This document shows, in pieces, positions 31,850-40,772 of a stretch of DNA of 64,000 nucleotides. Every line of letters starts with the position of its first letter. The first letter of the stretch is position 1. Origin of the DNA: Pseudalkalibacillus hwajinpoensis (GTDB lineage Bacteria > Bacillota > Bacilli > Bacillales > Guptibacillaceae); the NCBI RefSeq assembly GCF_039851965.1, contig NZ_CP156674.1:372001-436000 (forward strand). Direction: 5' to 3'. The position numbers were made by a program, and so were the translations under genes. The notes below the pieces were generated by a model, which saw only the letters and a program-made list of their open reading frames with translations, had not been told where the DNA came from and searched no databases.

Positions 31850-33587
31850 TCGCTAACATCTCCTTGCATTGTTGATGAATATCACCTGGCAGGAATGGGT
31901 TTCCATCATACTTTAGCAAGCTAGTAATCTTTTCAGCATAGCCTGCATTCATTTTCACTAGACTTGCGAGCTGACCTGTCGCATTATGTTCAACAACGAC
32001 CACCTTTTTCGCTGCATCAAGCAATGGCTTTAATTCATCTGATGGAAATGGATGAACTAGGCGAATTTGAGCATGGTTAACTTTAATTCCGTCCTTCTCT
32101 AGACGAGGTATCACTTCTTCTATACTTCCCCTCGTCGAGTTAAAACCAACTAGCAGGAGATCCGGTTTTTCATGGTTTTCTCGTTTATAGATCGGCACCG
32201 GAAACGATAGATTATGGACTTTTCGAAGACGCTTTTCCATCTGATCTTTCCGGTTTTGTGGTACTTCAGAAGGTTTGCCAGTCTCATCATGCTCAACACC
32301 AGTCACATGGAAAATACCGTTTTTCGTTCCTGGAATGACTCGATTTGACACCCCATCATCCGTTACCTCAAACCGTTTAAAATAGGATTTGTCTTCTCGC
32401 TCTTGTATCTCAGAAGCATTAAGCTTCCCTCTCCTTATCTCGATCTTATGATAATCCAGAGGTTCTACTGTTTGCTTCCCGAGTGAAAGTTGCAAATCAG
32501 ACAGTAAGATAACTGGACACTGGTATTCTTCTGCTAAATTAAACGCCTCGATCGCATCATAGAAAGCTTCTTCTACCGTACTTGGCGCAATGACGATTTT
32601 AGGAATTTCACCATGTGTTCCATAAATCATCGCGAGTAGATCCGACTGCTCCTGCTTTGTCGGTAGACCAGTACTCGGTCCACCTCGCTGGGTATCGATA
32701 ATGACCAAAGGAGTTTCCGTTATTCCTGATAGTCCAATCGCTTCCATCATAAGGGATAACCCGGGACCAGCAGAGGCCGTTAGCGTACGGACTCCAGCAT
32801 AGTTCGATCCGATCGCCATCGTTGCTGCAGCAATCTCGTCCTCCGTTTGAATGACCGTACCGCCAAACTCCGGCAGTTTTTTAATCAAGTATTCCATAAT
32901 TTCTGAAGCAGGTGTGATCGGGTAGGCAGCCATAAGTCTCGCACCTGCAGCGAGGGCACCAAGCGCGATGGCGTCGTTGCCAATCATGAACATGCGATTT
33001 TTACCATCAGCTTTTTCAAGAGATAGCGCTCGAACCCCTCTCCCTTCTGATTCTATAAAAGCATCAGCTCCACGCTGGATCGCTTCCATGTTGTTCGTAA
33101 CAACTTTTTCACCTTTTCTTCCAAAAATCTCTTCAACAACATTCTGGTAAGTTGACGTATCAATGCCAAGGGCAGCACTGGTTGCGCCTATGGCGACCAT
33201 ATTCTTCATTAATGAAGTACCAAGTTCCGTAGCGATTTCGGTGAATGGGATGCTAACTAGCGTTGCCTGACAGCCTTCTGGCTTTTCGGGCTTAAATTTT
33301 GCATCTCCAATAATAATGCCACCGCTATGGAGCTCGTGCGCATTCACATCAATTGTTTCCTGGTCAAATGCAATTAACATATCAAGATCATCTGAAACAG
33401 AACGAACTTCTTTTGTGCTGACACGAATTTTGTTATTCGTATGCCCACCTTTAATGCGGGACGAAAAATGGCGATAACCATATAAATAGTACCCGAGACG
33501 ATTCAGTGCTATTGCGAATATCTCTCCGGTGCTGTCAATTCCTTCCCCCTGCTGTCCTCCAACTTTCCACGAAAGTTGTTCGATCAT
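31836..33587 (-). CDS. korA: 2-oxoacid:ferredoxin oxidoreductase, alpha subunit (gamma-alpha fusion)
   Basis: A 583-residue subunit in which the gamma domain (residues 1 to about 180; GGQQGEGIDSTGEIFA) is fused to the alpha pyrophosphate-binding domain (AAYPITPASEIMEYL, ASAGPGLSLMMEAIGL) and a C-terminal domain. This gamma-alpha fusion is the usual KorA form in aerobic bacteria. It forms an operon with korB. Its neighbours, a dipeptidase upstream and tdh-kbl downstream, point loosely to amino-acid use. Confidence 0.9.
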   Translation of the reverse strand: MIEQLSWKVGGQQGEGIDSTGEIFAIALNRLGYYLYGYRHFSSRIKGGHTNNKIRVSTKEVRSVSDDLDMLIAFDQETIDVNAHELHSGGIIIGDAKFKPEKPEGCQATLVSIPFTEIATELGTSLMKNMVAIGATSAALGIDTSTYQNVVEEIFGRKGEKVVTNNMEAIQRGADAFIESEGRGVRALSLEKADGKNRMFMIGNDAIALGALAAGARLMAAYPITPASEIMEYLIKKLPEFGGTVIQTEDEIAAATMAIGSNYAGVRTLTASAGPGLSLMMEAIGLSGITETPLVIIDTQRGGPSTGLPTKQEQSDLLAMIYGTHGEIPKIVIAPSTVEEAFYDAIEAFNLAEEYQCPVILLSDLQLSLGKQTVEPLDYHKIEIRRGKLNASEIQEREDKSYFKRFEVTDDGVSNRVIPGTKNGIFHVTGVEHDETGKPSEVPQNRKDQMEKRLRKVHNLSFPVPIYKRENHEKPDLLLVGFNSTRGSIEEVIPRLEKDGIKVNHAQIRLVHPFPSDELKPLLDAAKKVVVVEHNATGQLASLVKMNAGYAEKITSLLKYDGNPFLPGDIHQQCKEMLANGYI

Positions 33588-33696
33588 AACGTCCCACCCT
33601 TTCTCATCTAGTACCTGAAACCCCTTGCTTATATTACTAGTTCGAAATAGGATTAAGATTCCCTGCTCAATCGAAGGACTATTACTAAATTCTTAC

Positions 33697-34623
33697 TTAA
33701 CCAGGAATCCGTGCGAGAAGATTTCCACCTACAAACCCTTCTACTTGATCATGGCTATAGTACTTGAGAAGCTCCTCAATCAAGCGTGGATAATGGTCAT
33801 AGCGCTCAAGCCCCGCAGGCACCTGATCAATTCCATCGAAGTCTGAACCAATTCCTATATTATTAACTCCCCCAAGACTACAAATGTGCTCAATATGGTG
33901 AATGATATCTGAAATGCCTGCATTTCGATCATTCCGCAAAAATTTGGGAACAAACGTCACTCCAATGAGGGAATCTTTTTCAATTAAGGCAGTTAGCTGG
34001 TGATTATCAAGGTTTCTCGGATGAGTACAAATCGCCTTCGCATTGGAATGAGAAGCGATGACGTAACGCCCCTGATCGATGACGTCCCAGAATGCTCTGA
34101 CGGAGAGATGAGACACATCCGTCCAGATGCGATGCTGGTTATGTAAGTCAACCACCCGCTTTCCAAAATCAGATAATCCGGCGGCTCTTGACTCCAGTAT
34201 CCCATCTGCTGTGGCATTACCGTAATTCCAGGTAAGACCTACCGACCTGACACCGAGGCGAATCAGCGTCTTAAGTCTGACCACGTCTTTCCCGATCGCA
34301 TCACAGCCTTCAAGAGTCAACATTACCCCGATTTTCCCGTCAGGAAGGTTCTCAACCTCTTCCTTCGAATAAACTGGGAGCACTTCATCATAAGGTTTAA
34401 TGACTTTTTCATGGAAAATATCGACCATATCTAGCGCACAATCAAACTTCGCCGACTCGGGTACACTTTCTGGTACGTATATCGCAAACATTTGAAATTT
34501 CGCTCCTGATTTTCTCATTTGTTCAAGGTTTGTGTGAAGTCCGACTCCATTTTCAAAAGATAGCGACGGATCCTGCCACATCTTACATAGCACATCACAG
34601 TGCGCATCATATACGTTCATCAT
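33697..34623 (-). CDS. M19-family membrane-type dipeptidase
   Basis: A 308-residue zinc dipeptidase of the renal dipeptidase family. The metal ligands are visible: DAHCD near the N-terminus, the bridging Glu in LTLEGCDA, the two His in SHSNA and downstream DVSHLS, and Asp in GIGSDFDG. There is no signal peptide or transmembrane segment, so it is likely cytoplasmic. ATG 34623 or the next ATG is used, following AGGAGGCC. It lies between spoVS and korA. Confidence 0.9.
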   Translation of the reverse strand: MMNVYDAHCDVLCKMWQDPSLSFENGVGLHTNLEQMRKSGAKFQMFAIYVPESVPESAKFDCALDMVDIFHEKVIKPYDEVLPVYSKEEVENLPDGKIGVMLTLEGCDAIGKDVVRLKTLIRLGVRSVGLTWNYGNATADGILESRAAGLSDFGKRVVDLHNQHRIWTDVSHLSVRAFWDVIDQGRYVIASHSNAKAICTHPRNLDNHQLTALIEKDSLIGVTFVPKFLRNDRNAGISDIIHHIEHICSLGGVNNIGIGSDFDGIDQVPAGLERYDHYPRLIEELLKYYSHDQVEGFVGGNLLARIPG

Positions 34624-34697
34624 TGGCCTCCTAATGTCTTTATTGTAATGTATTTTTGAGGTTCATCAGTACCATGGTCGAGCTGAATATAACGTAT

Positions 34698-34731
34698 AAA
34701 AACCTGTTTGTAAGAACAAACAGGTTTTTTG
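34698..34731. terminator. Terminator of spoVS
   Basis: AAAACCTGTTTG and its complement flank a six-base loop, with T-tracts on both strands, 11 bases after the spoVS stop. Confidence 0.85.
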
Positions 34732-34741
34732 GAGGAATGAA

Positions 34742-35002
34742 TTAGCGAGGCTCTACAATAAGTTTAATTGCGGTACGCTCTTCACCATCTATTAAGATAT
34801 CAGTGAAAGCAGGGATACAAATGAGGTCAACGCCACTGGGTGCTACAAACCCTCTTGCGATGGCTACTGCCTTCACAGCCTGATTTAGTGCACCTGCTCC
34901 AATCGCTTGAATTTCGGCATTCCCGCGTTCCCTAAGGACGCCAGCAAGTGCACCAGCTACAGAATTAGGATTGGATTTTGCTGAAACTTTTAATATATCC
35001 AT
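34742..35002 (-). CDS. spoVS: Stage V sporulation protein S
   Basis: An 86-residue Alba-like protein needed for normal septation and spore coat formation. The sequence is nearly the family consensus (DILKVSAKSNPNSVAGALAG, IQAIGAGALNQAVKAVAIAR). ATG 35002 follows AAGGAGG. In B. subtilis it depends on sigma-H; a near-perfect sigma-H promoter lies about 50 bases upstream here. It has its own terminator. Confidence 0.97.
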   Translation of the reverse strand: MDILKVSAKSNPNSVAGALAGVLRERGNAEIQAIGAGALNQAVKAVAIARGFVAPSGVDLICIPAFTDILIDGEERTAIKLIVEPR

Positions 35003-35050
35003 TTTTATAGCCCCTCCTTAATTTGATCATCCATTACCACTCTAGACTAT

Positions 35051-35078
35051 ATTCCTTATTAGAAGCTTGTATTCCTGC
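35051..35078 (-). promoter_or_regulatory. Sigma-H promoter of spoVS
   Basis: On the minus strand GCAGGAATA (35078-35070), 12 bases, AAGGAAT (35057-35051). Both boxes match the sigma-H consensus RNAGGAWWW and RNNGAAT at every position. Confidence 0.7.
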
Positions 35079-35109
35079 CCTTCTGCCAAATTTTCAAAAC
35101 ATTCGAAAC

Positions 35110-35904
35110 TTAATCGTAGAATGGATGGTCTTCATTAATCGCAATTCGTTCGATCTTTTTCGCCTTACCAGTTTTTGGATCCAATGTTAAAAAGACCCCA
35201 CTAAGTTGTTCCCGACCTTTAGTCACTTCAAACCTGACAGGCATCGTTGTGAGAAACTTCTTAATGACAGCTTCGCGTTCCATACCCAAAATTCCATCGT
35301 ATGGTCCAGTCATGCCAGCGTCAGTCAGGTACGCTGTTCCGCCTGGTAAAATACGTTCATCTGCTGTTTGCACATGCGTATGTGTGCCCACTACCGCAGT
35401 TACTCTTCCATCAAGATACCAGCCCATCGCCTGCTTCTCACTTGTTGTTTCAGCATGAAAATCTACGAAGATAACAGGAGTTCGTTCCCTCATTTCTTCA
35501 ACCAGCTCATCAGCCTTTCGAAATGGATCGTCAATCGCAGGCAAGAAAGTTCTACCCTGCAAATTGATGACGCCAACTTCAACACCATTAATATTTACGA
35601 TTGTGGAGCCATTTCCCGGTGTACCCTCAGGGAAATTCGCTGGTCTAACGAGCTTCGGAGCGCGGTCAATAAACTCAAAGATCTCGCGATTATCCCACGT
35701 ATGGTTCCCCATCGTAATCACTTGTGCACCTGCTTCGAGGAAACCTCGGTATATTTTCTCTGTAATGCCACGACCGCTCGCTGCATTTTCACCATTCACA
35801 ATAGTAAATGTTGGTTTGTACTTTCGTTTTAATCTCGGTAAATAAGTCGATATCATGTTGCGACCAGGAGAGCCAACGACGTCTCCTATAAATAAGATTT
35901 GCAT
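35110..35904 (-). CDS. ymdB: Metallophosphoesterase YmdB (cyclic nucleotide phosphodiesterase)
   Basis: A 264-residue dimetal phosphodiesterase that hydrolyses 2',3'-cyclic nucleotides and affects biofilm formation, motility and sporulation. Metal-site motifs are GDVVGSPGRN, NGENAASGRG, MGNHTWDN, DFHAETTSEK and GTHTHVQTAD. ATG 35904 follows a GGAGTATC-type Shine-Dalgarno. It follows rny, behind the rny terminator, and precedes spoVS. Confidence 0.95.
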   Translation of the reverse strand: MQILFIGDVVGSPGRNMISTYLPRLKRKYKPTFTIVNGENAASGRGITEKIYRGFLEAGAQVITMGNHTWDNREIFEFIDRAPKLVRPANFPEGTPGNGSTIVNINGVEVGVINLQGRTFLPAIDDPFRKADELVEEMRERTPVIFVDFHAETTSEKQAMGWYLDGRVTAVVGTHTHVQTADERILPGGTAYLTDAGMTGPYDGILGMEREAVIKKFLTTMPVRFEVTKGREQLSGVFLTLDPKTGKAKKIERIAINEDHPFYD

Positions 35905-35965
35905 ACTGATACTCCAATCTCTGATTTCAGTCTTAAACCGTACGTATTTATGAAACGGCTAGAAT

Positions 35966-36000
35966 TAAATAAAGCGATGCACGTGGCATCGCTTTATTTT
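35966..36000 (-). terminator. Terminator of rny
   Basis: A hairpin with arms of about 14 bases (AAATAAAGCGATGC and complement) begins inside the rny stop codon and is followed by a T-rich stretch on the minus strand. Confidence 0.75.
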
Positions 36001-37556
36001 GCATACTCAACTGCCCTTGTTTCACGAATGACCGTGACTTTAATGTGCCCAGGGTAGTCCAGCTCATTTTCGATTTTCTTTGTAATTTCTCGTGCAAGAC
36101 GATAAGAGGAGACGTCATCGACAAGATCAGGCTTAACCATGATCCTGATTTCTCGACCCGCTTGAATCGCGAATGATTTCTCGACACCTTCGAATGACTC
36201 AGAAATCTCTTCTAACTTCTCCAGACGACGAATATACGTTTCTAGCGTCTCACGACGTGCTCCCGGACGTGCAGCTGACAATGCATCGGCTGCTGCCACA
36301 AGCGTCGAAATGACAGATGTTGCTTCTGTATCACCGTGGTGAGATGCAATTGCATTTATCACTACTGGATGCTCTTTGTACTTCGTTGCAAGCTCAACGC
36401 CGATTTCAACGTGGCTACCTTCAACTTCGTGGTCAATTGCTTTACCAAGATCGTGAAGAAGACCAGCACGTCTCGCAAGCTGTACATCTTCACCGAGCTC
36501 CGCTGCCATAAGTCCTGTTAAATAAGCAACTTCCATCGAATGCTTCAATACATTTTGTCCATAACTTGTACGGAATTTCAAACGTCCCAGAATCTTAATG
36601 AGATCCGGGTGGAGTCCATGAACTCCAATTTCAAATGTGGATTGTTCTCCAACTTCGCGGATGTACTCATCCACTTCCCTGCGTGATTTCTCAACCATTT
36701 CTTCAATTCGTGCAGGGTGAATTCTTCCATCCTGTACGAGTTTATCCAGGGCATTACGTGCGATTTCTCTTCGAATCGGATCAAAACCGGACAGGATAAC
36801 TGCCTCTGGTGTATCATCGATAATCAAGTCAATCCCCGTAAGCGTTTCAAGAGTTCGAATGTTTCGGCCCTCACGACCAATGATCCGACCCTTCATCTCG
36901 TCATTTGGCAGGTTAACAACGGAAACCGTTGTTTCTGCTACATGATCAGCTGCACAGCGCTGAATCGCAAGCGACAATACTTCTCTCGCTTTCTTATCAG
37001 CTTCTTCTTTTGCATAGTTCTCACGCTCTTTAACCATTTGCGCAAGCTCATGCTCCAGCTCCTGCTCGCTTTCACGGAAGATGATCTGCTTCGCTTCTTC
37101 CCTCGTAAGGCCGGAAATCCGCTGAAGTTCCTGTTGCTGCTCTTGAAGCAACTCCTCCACTTTGCCTTCCATCTCTTCAATTTGTCGTTGTTTTTTGGTG
37201 AGAGCGTCCTCTCTTCTTTCGAGGGAATCCTCTTTTTTATCAAGAGTCTCACTTTTACGATCAAGGACCTCTTCTTTTTGTACCAAACGATTCTCTTGTT
37301 TTTGTAACTCGTTTCTGCGTTCACGAATTTCACGCTCAGCCTCAACACGAAGGTTATGATTCTCGTCCTTCGCTTCAAGCATAGCTTCCTTTTTCAAAGC
37401 TTCCGCGTCGTTTTTACCTTCTTTGATAATCCGTTGCGCTTCCAATTCTGCACTGGAGATTTTCGCTTCAGCAATCGTTTTGCGAACAAGAAATCCAACA
37501 ACTGCTCCGACGACTGCAGAGACCAGCATAGTGGAGATGATGATCATTATATCCAT
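35994..37556 (-). CDS. rny: Ribonuclease Y
   Basis: Membrane-anchored endoribonuclease that starts decay of many mRNAs. The 520-residue protein has an N-terminal membrane segment (residues 1-22), a long charged coiled coil (to about 200), a KH domain (KGRIIGREGRNIRTLE) and an HD domain (AGLLHDLGKAIDHE, NAIASHHGD). ATG 37556 is chosen eight bases after GGAGG; a GTG that is part of the Shine-Dalgarno is in frame but rejected. A strong promoter lies 140 bases upstream. RicA, encoded in this window, belongs to its accessory complex. Confidence 0.97.
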   Translation of the reverse strand: MDIMIIISTMLVSAVVGAVVGFLVRKTIAEAKISSAELEAQRIIKEGKNDAEALKKEAMLEAKDENHNLRVEAEREIRERRNELQKQENRLVQKEEVLDRKSETLDKKEDSLERREDALTKKQRQIEEMEGKVEELLQEQQQELQRISGLTREEAKQIIFRESEQELEHELAQMVKERENYAKEEADKKAREVLSLAIQRCAADHVAETTVSVVNLPNDEMKGRIIGREGRNIRTLETLTGIDLIIDDTPEAVILSGFDPIRREIARNALDKLVQDGRIHPARIEEMVEKSRREVDEYIREVGEQSTFEIGVHGLHPDLIKILGRLKFRTSYGQNVLKHSMEVAYLTGLMAAELGEDVQLARRAGLLHDLGKAIDHEVEGSHVEIGVELATKYKEHPVVINAIASHHGDTEATSVISTLVAAADALSAARPGARRETLETYIRRLEKLEEISESFEGVEKSFAIQAGREIRIMVKPDLVDDVSSYRLAREITKKIENELDYPGHIKVTVIRETRAVEYAK

Positions 37557-37903
37557 CGAACTCACCTCCTCCTGCTATCAACTTGTTGGTTTGCTGTCAT
37601 GTTAGTTCTTTGTACCACTTGCAAGATTTCAATCCAGCACATGTCACTAGTTAGATGTAAAGTATAATTCTAGAAAATTATAATTATACAATTAATATTG
37701 TATCTTTCAGCGTAAAGGTTGTCAAGAGAGCACATAGAGGCAATATCCCTTTGAATATCTCTCTATTTCTCTTTTTTTCACATGTAAATCAGTGAAAAAC
37801 GAGGCCCTCAACCATGGGCTTTTCTTCTCCCGCTCTACCTGTTTAACCTCTTACAGCTCCTGCCAGAAGAGGTAAATCTTTATCTCAAAACCTATGTAGC
37901 TAC
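37557..37903. other. rny-recA intergenic region
   Basis: About 350 bases with no gene. It carries the recA terminator, the strong rny promoter and a predicted rny leader of about 130 nt. A small hairpin (GCCC/GGGC around 37803-37820) is present, but I see no known riboswitch. Confidence 0.6.
37697..37725 (-). promoter_or_regulatory. Strong sigma-A promoter of rny
   Basis: On the minus strand TTGACA (37725-37720), 17 bases, TACAAT (37702-37697): a consensus -35 with a near-consensus -10. Confidence 0.8.
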
Positions 37904-37932
37904 AGAAAAAGCCGGTCCATGTGACCGACTTT
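37904..37932 (-). terminator. Terminator of recA
   Basis: On the minus strand AGTCGGTC, a four-base loop and GACCGGCT are followed by TTTTTC, about 14 bases after the recA stop. Confidence 0.8.
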
Positions 37933-37946
37933 TCATAGCTTATCCC

Positions 37947-38993
37947 TTATTCTTCTTCAGGAAGAAGCGAATCCTTTGCAGCTGCTGTCTCATCCGTTTT
38001 TTTGTCTGCATCAAGGTTATGATGGGCACGAACGCGACCTTCAATTTCAGCTTCAATGGCAGGGTTTTCTTTCAAGAATTGTTTCGCATTCTCACGACCT
38101 TGTCCTAAACGCTCACCTTCAAATGAGAACCATGAGCCGCTCTTCTGAACGATTTCCAGGTTTGAACCAATATCAAGAATCTCACCCTGTTTTGATATAC
38201 CTTCACCGTACATGATATCAACTTCAGCTTGCTTGAATGGAGGGGCAACTTTATTTTTAACAACTTTAATACGGGTCTTGTTACCAACCATATCGTTACC
38301 CTGCTTCAATGTTTCTGCGCGACGAACTTCCAATCGAACAGATGCATAGAATTTGAGGGCACGCCCGCCAGGGGTCGTCTCTGGGTTACCGAACATAACC
38401 CCGACTTTCTCACGAATCTGGTTAATAAAGACCGCTGTTGTCTTTGATTTGTTAATTGCACCAGAAAGCTTACGAAGCGCCTGGGACATTAAACGCGCTT
38501 GCAAACCAACGTGAGCGTCTCCCATTTCCCCTTCGATCTCAGCTTTTGGAACAAGAGCTGCTACGGAGTCAACAACAACCATATCAACAGCACCACTGCG
38601 AACAAGAGCTTCAGCAATCTCAAGTGCCTGTTCACCTGTATCAGGTTGGGATAACAATAGCTCATCAATGTTAACCCCCAGTCTTTCTGCATATACCGGA
38701 TCAAGAGCATGCTCCGCATCAATAAAGGCAGCCTGGCCTCCGTTACGCTGTACTTCCGCGATAGCGTGAAGGGCTACAGTCGTTTTACCTGAAGATTCAG
38801 GTCCATATACTTCGATTACACGGCCACGTGGATATCCACCCACACCAAGAGCAATGTCAAGAGCCAGTGAACCACTGGAAATGGTTGAAACTCTCTGCTC
38901 GGCTTGTTCGCCTAGCTTCATAATTGAACCTTTACCAAATTGTTTTTCTATTTGTCTTAATGCCATATCTAAGGCAGCTTTGCGATCACTCAC
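37947..38993 (-). CDS. recA: Recombinase RecA
   Basis: Strand-exchange recombinase and co-protease for LexA. The 348-residue length equals B. subtilis RecA. Landmarks are Walker A GPESSGKTT, the L1/L2 loops (EGEMGDAHVGLQARLMSQ, NQIREKVGVMFGNPETTPGG) and an acidic tail ending LLPEEE. The start is GTG 38993 (MSDRKAALDMALRQ), preceded by GAGGAGG; the open frame continues 34 codons upstream but without support. It has its own SOS-controlled promoter. Confidence 0.98.
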   Translation of the reverse strand: MSDRKAALDMALRQIEKQFGKGSIMKLGEQAEQRVSTISSGSLALDIALGVGGYPRGRVIEVYGPESSGKTTVALHAIAEVQRNGGQAAFIDAEHALDPVYAERLGVNIDELLLSQPDTGEQALEIAEALVRSGAVDMVVVDSVAALVPKAEIEGEMGDAHVGLQARLMSQALRKLSGAINKSKTTAVFINQIREKVGVMFGNPETTPGGRALKFYASVRLEVRRAETLKQGNDMVGNKTRIKVVKNKVAPPFKQAEVDIMYGEGISKQGEILDIGSNLEIVQKSGSWFSFEGERLGQGRENAKQFLKENPAIEAEIEGRVRAHHNLDADKKTDETAAAKDSLLPEEE

Positions 38994-39026
38994 GAATGAA
39001 TTCCTCCTCGTTATTAAGCTATCACT

Positions 39027-39077
39027 ATCATATCTCTTTTTAATTGATTTGCCAACAGAAAACCGAACATTTATTCG
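39027..39077 (-). promoter_or_regulatory. recA promoter with LexA box
   Basis: On the minus strand TTGGCA (39055-39050), 17 bases, TATGAT (39032-39027). An SOS box, CGAACATTTATTCG, covers 39064-39077, just upstream of the -35, with one mismatch to CGAAC-N4-GTTCG. Confidence 0.75.
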
Positions 39078-39152
39078 TCTTTTTTTATTTTTCATGCCTA
39101 TTGACAGACCTATCTACCTTCCTTCCTAAAACGAAGGGGGTTTTCATAAAGA

Positions 39153-39181
39153 ACGATCAGCTCGCATCCCTTTGAGCTGAT
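39153..39181 (-). terminator. Terminator of the DEAD-box helicase gene
   Basis: GATCAGCTC and GAGCTGATC flank a ten-base loop, followed on the minus strand by GTTCTTTAT. The T-tract is imperfect. Confidence 0.6.
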
Positions 39182-39192
39182 CATCTTTCTTC

Positions 39193-40761
39193 TTAAACTC
39201 TGCTTTTTTGGGGTTTAGCTGGTTCTAAGTGGATTGATTTACCATCAATACCACTAGCTCGAAGCGCTTCATATACGAACGGCGCAACATCTTCCTGAAT
39301 TTCGAAGAACGAGAACTTTTCAAAAATGTCAATTCGTCCAACGGAATCAGAGTCAATACCAGCCATTGTTGAAAGCTCGCTATGAAGTTTCTTCGGATGA
39401 AGGTCAATGTTACGACCCACATTAAGGAAGAAACGGACCATGCCATTCTGGCCTCCGGTCTCACCAAAGTTATACTCAGATGGTGTGGTATTCTGCTTTT
39501 CTTGAATCGCATTTTCCAAAAACGCCTGCACAAGTGCATGAGCATCATATTTCGCAAGAAGAAGCTCTGAGGTTTCACGAACTGATGAATCGGCTTTTTG
39601 CGTTTTAAGCTGCTTTTCAACAGATTTTACAATGTTATCAAGATCGATCGTTTCATCCTGAAGTGGCTCTGCCGAAAGATTTAACTTGATTTTCGATTCG
39701 ATAGACTGTAAGAAACGCATATCTTTAGGTGTTACAAGTGTCAGGGCAACGCCTTTATTCCCCGCACGTCCGGTACGTCCAATTCGGTGTACATAACGCT
39801 CTGGATCTTCAGGGATATCATAATTGATGACGTGACTCACATGGGCAACGTCAATTCCCCTTGCAGCAATATCCGTTGCAACGAGGAAGTTGATTTGAGA
39901 GCGTCTGAATAAATTCATTACTTTAGAACGCTGTTGCTGTGTTAAATCACCATGGAGTTCTTCAGCACGATAGCCACGTTTCTTTAGTGACTCCGTAAGC
40001 TGAGACGCACCTTTCTTTGTTTTAGTAAAAATGATGCCAAGACGGATGGATTCATTCTCAATAACGCGACAGAGCGTATCAAATTTATCACTTTCAAATG
40101 TACGGTAGTAAACCTGCTCGACCGTATCGGCTGTCACGTCTCCTTTTGAAACAGAGATCGTAATCGGGTTCTTTAGATATTTTCCTGAAAGTTTCCGAAT
40201 CGGCGCAGGGATTGTAGCTGAGAAAAGCAACGATTGCCGTTCAACAGGGAGCTGTTTAAAAATAAGTTCAATATCATCAATAAAGCCCATGTCGAGCATT
40301 TCATCTGCTTCATCAAGAATGGCTGTATGAACGTTTTCTGTGCGAAGCGTTTTTCGCTTTAGATGATCAAGCATACGGCCCGGTGTTCCGACGACGATAT
40401 TGACGCCCCTCTTAAGAGCACGAATTTGATGGTAAATTGGTTCACCGCCATAAACCGCGAGCACATTTAACCCTTTGTATTTTGAAAGCTTCTGAAGCTC
40501 AATTGCTACCTGCATCGCAAGCTCCCGTGTTGGCGTCAGTATGATCGCTTCAGGACCTCCAATTTTCTTTACTTTCTCAATTACGGGAATGCCAAAAGCG
40601 GCTGTTTTCCCTGTTCCAGTTTGTGCCTGACCGATCATATCTCTTCCCTCTAGAATCGGTTCAAGTGCTTTTTCCTGAATTGGTGTCGGTTCTTTAAAAC
40701 CAAGTTCAAGAACGGCTTTTTTTACTTCATTGGATAATGCAAAGTCTTCGAAATTCTTCAT
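39193..40761 (-). CDS. DEAD-box RNA helicase with DbpA-type RNA-binding domain
   Basis: An ATP-dependent RNA helicase of 522 residues. The Q motif (GFKEPTPIQ), Walker A AQTGTGKT, PTRELA, DEAD (ILDEADEMLD), SAT and HRIGRTGR are all present. The C-terminal 75 residues form a DbpA/CsdA RNA-binding domain (RFFLNVGRNIDLHPKKL, GRIDIFEKFSFFEI), so it is closer to the DeaD/DbpA type than to B. subtilis CshA, which has a basic tail. The start is taken as ATG 40761; an in-frame GTG at 40776 would overlap the cinA stop. It lies between cinA and recA, which are adjacent in B. subtilis. A role in ribosome assembly or RNA turnover is probable. Confidence 0.9.
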   Translation of the reverse strand: MKNFEDFALSNEVKKAVLELGFKEPTPIQEKALEPILEGRDMIGQAQTGTGKTAAFGIPVIEKVKKIGGPEAIILTPTRELAMQVAIELQKLSKYKGLNVLAVYGGEPIYHQIRALKRGVNIVVGTPGRMLDHLKRKTLRTENVHTAILDEADEMLDMGFIDDIELIFKQLPVERQSLLFSATIPAPIRKLSGKYLKNPITISVSKGDVTADTVEQVYYRTFESDKFDTLCRVIENESIRLGIIFTKTKKGASQLTESLKKRGYRAEELHGDLTQQQRSKVMNLFRRSQINFLVATDIAARGIDVAHVSHVINYDIPEDPERYVHRIGRTGRAGNKGVALTLVTPKDMRFLQSIESKIKLNLSAEPLQDETIDLDNIVKSVEKQLKTQKADSSVRETSELLLAKYDAHALVQAFLENAIQEKQNTTPSEYNFGETGGQNGMVRFFLNVGRNIDLHPKKLHSELSTMAGIDSDSVGRIDIFEKFSFFEIQEDVAPFVYEALRASGIDGKSIHLEPAKPQKSRV

Positions 40762-40772
40762 ACGTCCATAAT

